From NCBI GenBank assembly GCA_017646945.1, contig JAGCLN010000174.1, positions 1 to 11,382 on the forward strand: a DNA stretch of 11,382 nucleotides, given 5' to 3'. Below, piece after piece: positions 9,601 through 11,382 of this stretch; position 1 is the stretch's first letter; each line of letters begins with the position of its first letter. The stretch is from Clostridia bacterium. Its GTDB lineage: Bacteria; Bacillota; Clostridia; Christensenellales; Borkfalkiaceae. A program made the position numbers and the translations under genes. The notes under the pieces were generated by a model. That model was not told where the DNA came from, made no database searches, and saw nothing but the letters and a program-made list of their open reading frames with translations.

Positions 9601-10005
9601 GGTTACGGCTCGCTCGGTGGTAGCGTTTCTAACCTTGCTTCGGCAACGGTGGAAAACGTTTACGTCGTATCGCCGATGCCCGTGCATATAGGCACGAGCG
9701 GTGGTGGTTCTAAGTTCCTTGATACCGCAACTAATCCGCTCACTATCACCTATGGTGAAAACGAAACGAAAGTATTTGTAAACTTCGAGTACTGGCAGAC
9801 GTTAGCAACGCCTATTTTACAGCCCACCGTTCAAAACACTCTCGGTCAAAAAACCAACGTGTTAAGTAACGTTCGCCGTTACGATAATTTTGACGATTTA
9901 CTCGCCGATAACAGCGATAGAAACGTTCAAAAAACCAACGCTCTTTTAAGCACGGGCTTATGGTTAATAAACGCAAACGGTGAACTCGTTTGGGCGTCGC
10001 TTTAA
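634..10005 (+). CDS. Giant secreted multidomain protein (beta-helix / Cys-rich repeat / BspA-like LRR / Big_2-like), 3123 aa
   Basis: Probably an exported surface or adhesin-type protein; no enzyme motif was recognised and the exact function is unknown. Numbering from Met at 634: signal peptide 1-34 (basic N-terminus with KK, long hydrophobic core, probable cleavage VKA|E); unnamed domain 45-299, shared with the gene at 10471; beta-helix 1 at about 302-617, with GLUG-like FSGTFDGRGHSI; beta-helix 2 at about 720-1138, with FSGQFDGDGYSL and an embedded CxxC/CxC knuckle near 1034-1052; Ig-like domain 1140-1225; Cys-rich region 1226-1705; BspA-like (LRR_5) LRR blocks about 1762-1975 and 2079-2410, with repeated IGxxAFxxxxxxxxxxIP patterns; Big_2-like domains about 2440-2511 and 2519-2610; another Ig-like segment 2610-2712; beta-helix 3 at about 2803-3123. 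No LPXTG, SLH, choline-binding or C-terminal membrane segment is visible, so the attachment mode is unclear. It has its own promoter and terminator. No frameshift or internal stop was seen. Domain assignments are by eye; boundaries are approximate. Confidence 0.92.
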   Translation: MAVIKKNIIKILAVIFLGAITALAFTLPSLFVKAETAPEFMLVQGASLRYPEDADTIINGEEMRYKGIRFTTRVNSAWFDANESSSYYFGTLVFPAKLGELDERLSVDENELMLEAIEFKVSDQKVREDGYYTTSIVYDYKTVKDLAVSVGMVDANDPLIQEKVESILSKLYAMELTAVSYVVTDNGVTYTNSYTTSMTQVALKLIKDPEWTDKLSEYVKLKTPIANGYVTMENGLVGNFNADDAIEVFYENKKIDFTIQNGKIKLPNDFIEGKLGTQEQITVLDSNNNLTDVTIYYTDVAISTAEDFYKAFEVGPYSASTVYPVDRNKHYALMNDINLIGYEFRNTADATGIVFSGTFDGRGHSIANITVNMNRTNNKATQGVFGNVSGTIKNVAFINVKGYAKAGVDVGLTAPIARTFSGRLENTYIDISSSNYNNRGPFASYSYTASFKNVVINFPQYDGYVFDDATYRTVASSTSTYAYGYGALGYDTRNLSNFENVYVISPMPVNYVCGAGGESNVDTDSLTSDFFIYGENETDVWFNFTYFKNNGITNPTVENTKGAYRSSKTVVRSGLRRYDSFSDMVADKTDKNLSSIETLLSTGLWAMENGNIKWHNHSVNVTISDTVDYDADSGRIISTAFKAEDILKVTVAGEELNLENGGLVESVGGYAIRAKTSSEDAEPGVPYMNNYITENRYFAITVYTSKGTYSFESVRYNTMIINDSVELKTALDITYTETYQNNYGFYKLGNDIDMNGVAFNYSGASTYLPHALKDAGFSGQFDGDGYSLKNVNSLGRYGLFAALNHGGGTAVTKGAVIVENLAIINFNSPNNATYGTPVLAQSTKAHNYGKGIVIRNIFVQYGENAVANGLIFEPGEITMENVLVDATATNQYEYADASDGYFVSGEGVIDAWKTTSSTDGGTLFTKLRRTATNLFPVTNNVISVGYNPITYQNFSGQSGWYNKITSHTANGDGTYTHSLKNTGWGGTPIYYEVYVAYASNRRTGDVPVPVGFKPEFLELVKTVDGTTEYPAYACLGCGDTFSLNGGVCACGTELTYYLDIWSTPVSYIWSVPEIEGYENPPSSSNSAVFVFEGVSKYDTARAMADAYTKNQNLYDDFLGEKGNGLWVVNAQGELVWKNSAIKEISIKVDDKAVNNEFDIVKGGQSIVEIWNENEQIEIISITADNGVVSTLNDVVFGVKLGLANLTIRYVLNGVTFIKTLTVNVTHDYGELVSGKASTCTENGTLAHYKCSCCELYFNTSFKEIDNIVVIASHAYGDWLYLGDGTHYRVCAKDNTHVEKENCYGGVADCTNKAVCTVCNGSYGEPLGHTGGKATCENGPFCTRCSEEYGEPLGHTGGSATCEHGPYCTRCGEEYGTPNGHDFTLKVQTEKYLKTPADCYNSAVYYYGCTACDKVSTEYYLYGEPLGHTGGSATCVDGPFCTRCGEEYGTPNGHTFTLKVQSDYYLKTPADCYNSAVYYYGCTDCDEISTESYSHGAPLGHTGGKATCIDLANCSRCGVEYGDYADCDRVYEYDDNEHLLRCSVCGEVSGANKHAHTERVVTIPATCQTEGELANVCVCGHYVTEVTEQAGLVFGVFTTGKDATCTSTGTVGHYKCQVCQEYFDKYGVQLETINIPATHNFKTYNQPIAPTCTLTGSKGFYYCEDCHKYFDFYGNEMAYEDILVPATGHIDYQGRCECGEVYFDYVIDVTVDGYVMESKYFQFLYCGLKVPGVNDVNAKGEQVYTWGWVLNRYYGDVEGAPLHVRIPSQVLNPNTGKYVQIVKIGNYVFDTTGDPATYDYEDNGSRYTSPTTGNYNNKPIQSVIIPDSITQIGVSAFGATEIRELVIPNSVIGGNHTKKSNIPEGATLNDDIYTWPLSNICGGCDKLEYIKIGSGVEILGGYAFYGCSSIKKIEFVVEELPDGTKKGLKTIQQRAFGQNSGFAIDPTQPESKAGRVVLPETLISIPESSIYSEAAKQTVRLFKLFSPDPIYFLNITREELVARTIPAKLRDPSGELIYDENGNQLGVDGSIMTGRVGYTDGWCGNSTIYYKGEWYYDEDGYPRAYAEDEVPSISHEITDGTFLANSDGTIVGLTEYGKGLTELTVPEKINGVSIVKIGSNAFKGATALTTITLPSSVAVIADGGFAGVTSLKVVNATSNVVSVGANAFRNTLNVNTITIKSLISGVPDAVISGSDKIGEICNQLGAFTIAVSGTNYIVTTTDAVYTLDKNGFVYTNNNVLVAFFGTQTTVEIYDFIVEIGKGVFENKNVTKVSIPSSVTKIGEKAFKRSAITSITLPENLTEIGAEAFSGTAITTVKIPRGVASVGDMAFENCDMLYSVEWGNVQSIGFASFRNCYSLGEITLETVVSIGEQAFYNASGVRKVYLSTKVKEIGAYAFALLGSIYKLDYEGTINEWRNVKVANTWNFGSAEFDVRCSDGLGGYYDVEQEVEIVIGETYAIRYNIPNSIGALRWSSTDENVVTVKDGVIYGVQSGSADVIVTYKGKIGICHVTVGYGDFYPYLDFENSIQDGDCLEVGNDYNLRPYVIFNNQKYKDVTVRYFVNDTSVVKIENGILKALKTGTAQITVKATWRHFSYDTWKSLEHTFTVNVVGNVEFRVNGGLPLAQSVYAPTAYSKGENELTFVPTVIVDGISTYTPSVSVNYLNGATTDHFVYDRANNKLIGYKLSTGEITLTYEVFGVKFQSKILFQVLPNVVDVEGEVYFSAEDGFAFAKQGDSYVQLTMGEYLGGVDINSAESDGYDLFVDGDGALLGVAYSTLTATTSTMRVYTDIAQYNLTLKVVQRIIDSPEDFISALDLNSAVKDATTEITGYYMLIKNIDLTGYRLYNSTLTQGDAKFSAVFDGNGYAVINASIDMYRTNTGKNLSQGIFGAVTSEGVIKNVAFINLKGYVSVTANDVGLQAPFAYSFGGTIENVYVHVSPENFQNRGAIANYSKSAKIKNFVVYYECSEGFTFNEEKYFEVATGTTGRHAYGYGSLGGSVSNLASATVENVYVVSPMPVHIGTSGGGSKFLDTATNPLTITYGENETKVFVNFEYWQTLATPILQPTVQNTLGQKTNVLSNVRRYDNFDDLLADNSDRNVQKTNALLSTGLWLINANGELVWASL
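1537..2484 (+). repeat. Beta-helix module 1 (coding repeat, paired with 9046-10002)
   Basis: This segment encodes residues about 302-617 of the giant protein. It starts with TAEDFYKAFE, carries the GLUG-like FSGTFDGRGHSI turn, KNVAFINVKGY, AYGYGALG and ENVYVISPMPV, and closes with RRYDSFSDM ... TGLWAMENGNIKW. Nearly every one of these landmarks recurs in the same order in the C-terminal module, so the two are copies of one long module that have diverged. The right-handed beta-helix fold is an inference from the repetitive short strands and GLUG-like motifs. Confidence 0.78.
2788..4050 (+). repeat. Beta-helix module 2, more diverged, with embedded Cys knuckle
   Basis: Residues about 719-1139 of the giant protein begin with a DSVELKTALDI element like the opening of the other two modules, followed by LGNDIDMNGVAF, FSGQFDGDGYSL and strand-rich sequence. 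The module closes with the same end motif as modules 1 and 3 (KYDTARAMADAY ... GLWVVNAQGELVW). An insertion near residues 1034-1052 contains CLGC followed by CACG, a likely zinc-ribbon-like knuckle. The module is clearly related to 1 and 3 by its opening and end motifs, but its middle is different. Confidence 0.62.
4051..4308 (+). other. Ig-like (bacterial Big-type) domain within the giant protein
   Basis: Residues 1140-1225 start with KEISIKVDDKAVNNEFDI and end with a strand reading LTVNVTH, the usual shape of a Big-type Ig-like spacer domain. It links beta-helix 2 to the Cys-rich region. The assignment rests on strand pattern and position, not on a strong signature. Confidence 0.5.
4309..5748 (+). 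other. Cys-rich CxxC repeat region of the giant protein
   Basis: Residues 1226 to about 1705 contain many CxxC pairs in modules that usually open with a His. The first and a late module share the spacing H-x12-C-x10-C-x2-C (starting HDYGELV and HNFKTYN). A third (GKDATCTSTGT) keeps C-x10-C-x2-C but lacks the leading His. A fourth (HAHTERVVTIPATC) has H-x12-C-x9-C-x-C. The last is a short CECG knuckle at 1695. The pattern suggests small zinc-binding or disulfide-stabilised modules; which of the two cannot be told from the sequence. Similar ATC-type Cys repeats are common in secreted Firmicutes proteins. Confidence 0.72.
4537..5208 (+). repeat. Tandem coding repeat array A0-A1-A2-B1-A3-B2-A4
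   Basis: Two kinds of in-frame module alternate. A modules are 26 codons (78 bp): A0 4537-4614, A1 4615-4692, A2 4693-4770, A3 4912-4989, A4 5131-5208. B modules are 47 codons (141 bp): B1 4771-4911 and B2 4990-5130. An A+B pair makes a 219-bp higher-order unit. A1-A4 read HTGGxATC...C..C (H-x6-C-x5-C-x2-C). B modules read H-x17-C-x9-C-x2-C. A0 has Cys in place of the leading His. B1 and B2 are identical at 36 of 47 residues and share long runs of identical DNA, so the array grew recently by duplication. Confidence 0.9.
5911..7950 (+). other. BspA-like leucine-rich repeat region (LRR_5 type), two blocks
   Basis: Block 1 (residues about 1762-1975) and block 2 (about 2079-2410) carry the BspA pattern, for example SVTKIGEKAFKRSAITSIT and LTEIGAEAFSGTAITTVKIP. 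Block 1 is followed by STIYYKGEWYYDEDGYPRAY, which resembles the tyrosine/tryptophan-rich tail often seen after such LRRs. Block 2 ends in YEGTINEWRNVKV, a common closing motif of Firmicutes BspA-like LRR domains. In characterised relatives this domain mediates binding to host or bacterial surface ligands; here the ligand is unknown. Confidence 0.88.
7951..8766 (+). other. Big_2-like Ig domains of the giant protein
   Basis: The first domain (residues about 2440-2511) has the classic pattern LRWSSTDENVVTVKDGVIYG followed by SGSADVIVTY. The second (about 2519-2610) has NDTSVVKIENGILKALKTGT followed by AQITVKA. A third, weaker Ig-like stretch (2610-2712) ends in strand VFGVKFQSKILFQV. Such domains usually act as extracellular spacers; here they carry beta-helix 3 away from the LRR region. 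Confidence 0.78.
9046..10002 (+). repeat. Beta-helix module 3, C-terminal copy of module 1
   Basis: Residues about 2805-3123 repeat module 1 in order: SPEDFISALD opening, NIDLTGYRLYN, VFDGNGYAVI, KNVAFINLKGY, DVGLQAPFAYSF, AYGYGSLG, ENVYVVSPMPV, YGENETKVFVNFEY, RRYDNFDDLLAD and the closing STGLWLINANGELVW. The protein ends four residues after this motif's last Trp, with no anchor sequence. Confidence 0.8.
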
Positions 10006-10027
10006 TTAAAAAAACAACCCAATTTTT

Positions 10028-10058
10028 AAACGCTACGATTGTTCGTGGCGTTTTTTTT
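10028..10058 (+). terminator. Intrinsic terminator after the giant gene
   Basis: An 11-bp stem (10028-10038 with 10043-10053, one U-G pair) closes a TTGT loop and runs into an eight-T tract (10051-10058), 22 nt after the stop codon. It separates the giant gene from the next unit. Confidence 0.9.
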
Positions 10059-10091
10059 GTGAAAAAATAGAAAAAATTTTGTTAAGAAAAC

Positions 10092-10120
10092 TTGACAAGC
10101 ATAATATTATATATTATAAT
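10092..10120 (+). promoter_or_regulatory. Perfect-consensus sigma-A promoter for the peptide/secreted-protein operon
   Basis: TTGACA (10092-10097) and TATAAT (10115-10120) are both perfect matches with the optimal 17-nt spacer, which is AT-rich. Transcription should begin near 10127. A full-consensus promoter predicts strong basal transcription, so control, if any, may lie in the long leader or in translation. Confidence 0.88.
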
Positions 10121-10126
10121 TGTGCC

Positions 10127-10313
10127 GTATCGGTATCGCCTGTGCGAAGCGTGTATATACGCGTGAAATCGCAAATTTTTCGGTGAAATCGGTAAAAATA
10201 ATTTTTTCAATTTTTGTTTACTTATCCAGGGGCGCTAAGGTCAACCCAAGGCGCAAGCAACTTACTAAAAATCCTACTTCTTCTTGGAGAGTGAACGTTC
10301 AAAGCATGTTTTT
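10127..10313 (+). promoter_or_regulatory. Long 5' leader without a convincing gene
   Basis: About 200 nt separate the predicted transcription start from the first good start codon. Visible elements are a small hairpin around GCGTGTATATACGC (10149-10162), a 9-nt direct repeat GTGAAATCG at 10163-10171 and 10183-10191 (20-nt period), a possible GCGCT/GGCGC helix within about 10234-10256, and a perfect 10-bp palindrome TGAACGTTCA (10292-10301) shortly before the RBS. I do not recognise a known riboswitch class, and no terminator-like hairpin with a T tract is evident. A regulatory RNA role is an inference. Confidence 0.45.
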
Positions 10314-10319
10314 GGAGGA
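10314..10319 (+). promoter_or_regulatory. Ribosome binding site of the 43-aa peptide gene
   Basis: GGAGGA with a 7-nt spacer before the ATG at 10327 is near ideal. An in-frame ATG at 10306 lies upstream of this site and has only a weak GGAGA 15 nt away, so 10327 is preferred. Confidence 0.87.
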
Positions 10320-10326
10320 TTTAAAC

Positions 10327-10458
10327 ATGAAAAAGTCTTATTTAACCCCGTCAATTCAAGTTGTTTCATACAATTTAGTTGACATTGTAACCACGTCTAC
10401 CACTAACGACTACGCTCACGTTAAAGAGAGCTGGCTCGATAGTGACTGGCTTAACTAA
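10327..10458 (+). CDS. Small 43-residue protein of unknown function
   Basis: The product begins MKKSYLTPSIQVVSYNLVDI, continues with a Thr/Ser-rich VTTSTTNDYAHV and ends in an acidic, Trp-containing tail (ESWLDSDWLN). It has a strong RBS, the perfect promoter upstream, and a stop codon that overlaps the next gene's RBS, all of which argue for a real gene. There is no signal peptide, membrane segment, Cys residue or double-Gly leader cleavage site. The opening (MKKxYxxPxxxVV then a D-[IV]-[VIL]-T-T-S step) is a style I associate with short uncharacterised proteins in gut Clostridia and Bacteroidota; that is recollection, not a search result. It could be a peptide precursor, a small regulator, or an accessory to the secreted protein encoded 12 nt downstream; the sequence does not decide. 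Confidence 0.75.
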   Translation: MKKSYLTPSIQVVSYNLVDIVTTSTTNDYAHVKESWLDSDWLN

Positions 10459-10464
10459 GGAGGG
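10457..10464 (+). promoter_or_regulatory. Ribosome binding site overlapping the peptide gene's stop codon
   Basis: AAGGAGGG begins within the TAA (10456-10458) of the small gene and lies 6 nt before the ATG at 10471. The overlap predicts that ribosomes finishing the peptide affect initiation on the secreted-protein gene. Confidence 0.9.
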
Positions 10465-10470
10465 AGCGTT

Positions 10471-11382
10471 ATGAAGAGATTTACTTTTAAGTCAATTTCA
10501 GTTAAGTTCCTTGCCCTTGTGCTTTCTTTATGCGCGTGCGCTGGTGTTTATATGCTCGCTACCGCTAATGACAGTGTTAAGGCAGAAGAAGTCGCTGTGT
10601 TTGCGGTTGAAGAAAGCGCGTCTATTCGTGACGGCGCTACTGCTGACGACGGATATTACGGTTTACGTTTCACAACCAACGTAAACTCAATCTGGCTTGC
10701 CGAATATGAAGAAGGTACCACTTTTACTTTCGGTACTCTTATTTTCCCTGCAAGTTACGTTGGCAACTTTGACGAGACTGCAAGCGTTGATGCAAACAAG
10801 GCTGCTACTGAAGCGGTTAAGTTCCTTGCTAAGAACAACGTTGCGCTCACAAGCGGTTTCAGTTACAACGCATCTATCGTTTACGACGAAGCTGAAGCGA
10901 CAAGACTTATTAAGTCGGTTTACGGCATAGAAGAACCTACGCCTGACCAAATCAAAACCGTACTTAACAATCTTTACGCTATGGATATGACCGCGGTTTC
11001 TTACGTTATCGTGAACGGCGAAGTATCGTACACTAATATGTACACTACTTCAATGCTCAAAGTAGCGGCTCGCCTTGCAAGAGATGAAAAGTGGGGCGCA
11101 GTTGCAGGTAACTACATACCCGGCAAAATCACTTTCGAAAGCGCTTACGTTTCTGATGAAGACGACGTTTTAGTTGTTGACAGCAAGCCTGTTGACTTCA
11201 ATTCTTTCGAAACTATCTTCGTTGGCAATAAGACTTTAACTGCGGGCGTTGACTATGAAGTTAACGAAGGTGTGTTAACGCTTTCTCAAGAAATTATCGA
11301 CGCTAACATCCGCACTTATACTGACGTTTATATGTTAGACGCTAGCGGTAACCTTACCGTTATCGAAGTATTGTTTGCAAAC
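10471..11382 (+). CDS. Secreted protein, N-terminal part only; paralog of the giant protein's N-terminus
   Basis: The frame is open for 304 codons to the window edge, with no stop. The first 38 residues form a signal peptide (KR near the N-terminus, hydrophobic core FLALVLSLCACAGVYMLA, probable cleavage VKA|E). The remainder aligns over its whole visible length with residues 45-299 of the giant protein: ASIRDG/ASLRYP, GLRFTTNVNS/GIRFTTRVNS, FGTLIFPA/FGTLVFPA, SIVYD/SIVYD, LYAMDMTAVSYV/LYAMELTAVSYV and YTNMYTTSM/YTNSYTTSM. Function is unknown; export is the only safe inference. A CAC segment in the hydrophobic core is not a proper lipobox. The gene is the second in a short operon with the 43-aa peptide. 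Given the paralogy, it may continue into beta-helix, LRR or Ig modules beyond the window. Confidence 0.9.
   Translation, partial: MKRFTFKSISVKFLALVLSLCACAGVYMLATANDSVKAEEVAVFAVEESASIRDGATADDGYYGLRFTTNVNSIWLAEYEEGTTFTFGTLIFPASYVGNFDETASVDANKAATEAVKFLAKNNVALTSGFSYNASIVYDEAEATRLIKSVYGIEEPTPDQIKTVLNNLYAMDMTAVSYVIVNGEVSYTNMYTTSMLKVAARLARDEKWGAVAGNYIPGKITFESAYVSDEDDVLVVDSKPVDFNSFETIFVGNKTLTAGVDYEVNEGVLTLSQEIIDANIRTYTDVYMLDASGNLTVIEVLFAN

Noticed and set aside
10292..10301. TGAACGTTCA palindrome as a LexA (SOS) operator
   Set aside because: Gram-positive LexA boxes are CGAAC-N4-GTTCG; the half-site spacing does not match, and the site lies far downstream of the promoter.
10120..10326. N-terminally extended 112-aa version of the small protein from a TTG at 10120
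   Set aside because: That start overlaps the -10 element and lacks an RBS; the extension is basic, low-quality sequence encoded by the leader. GGAGGA plus the ATG at 10327 fits far better.
10525..10560. Possible lipoprotein signal (Cys residues in the signal peptide of the gene at 10471)
   Set aside because: The residues before the Cys do not fit a lipobox and hydrophobic sequence continues past them to a VKA|E junction identical to that of the giant protein.
10697..10930. 77-codon forward open frame
   Set aside because: It lies in another frame entirely inside the gene at 10471, whose frame is supported by RBS, signal peptide and paralogy.

Overview
The window looks like a chromosome fragment of a low-GC Gram-positive bacterium, most likely an uncultured gut-type Clostridia lineage. 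The evidence is sigma-A-type promoters, strong GGAG/GGAGG ribosome binding sites, intrinsic terminators with T tracts, a RecX with the long N-terminal extension typical of Firmicutes, and very large secreted proteins built from BspA-like leucine-rich repeats, Big_2-like Ig folds, GLUG-like beta-helix segments and Cys-rich CxxC repeats. The lineage is an inference from style; there is no rRNA or taxonomic marker here.

Layout: (1) positions 2-487 are the 3' part of a recX-like gene, closed by an intrinsic terminator at 501-533. (2) Positions 569-10005 hold a monocistronic unit: a promoter (569-597), an RBS (625-628), and one giant gene (634-10005; 3123 aa, roughly 340 kDa) for a secreted mosaic protein, ended by a terminator at 10028-10058. 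Its order is signal peptide, an unnamed N-terminal domain, beta-helix 1, beta-helix 2, an Ig-like domain, a Cys-rich modular array, two BspA-like LRR blocks, Big_2-like Ig domains, and beta-helix 3, which is a diverged copy of beta-helix 1. (3) A second transcription unit starts from a perfect-consensus promoter (TTGACA-17-TATAAT, 10092-10120). It has a leader of about 200 nt without a convincing gene, then a 43-residue peptide gene (10327-10458), and 12 nt later a second secreted protein (10471 to beyond the window end). The N-terminal ~300 residues of that protein are paralogous to the N-terminus of the giant protein.

How the genes relate: the two secreted proteins share the signal-peptide junction (VKA|E) and the same N-terminal domain, so the locus looks like a small cluster of paralogous surface or exported proteins next to the unrelated housekeeping gene recX. 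The small peptide is translationally linked to the second secreted protein, since the RBS of the latter overlaps the peptide's stop codon. No enzyme active site, mobile element, CRISPR array, tRNA or rRNA was seen. The most noteworthy items are the shared unnamed N-terminal domain, the small peptide gene with its long leader, and the alternating 26/47-residue His-Cys3 repeat array.
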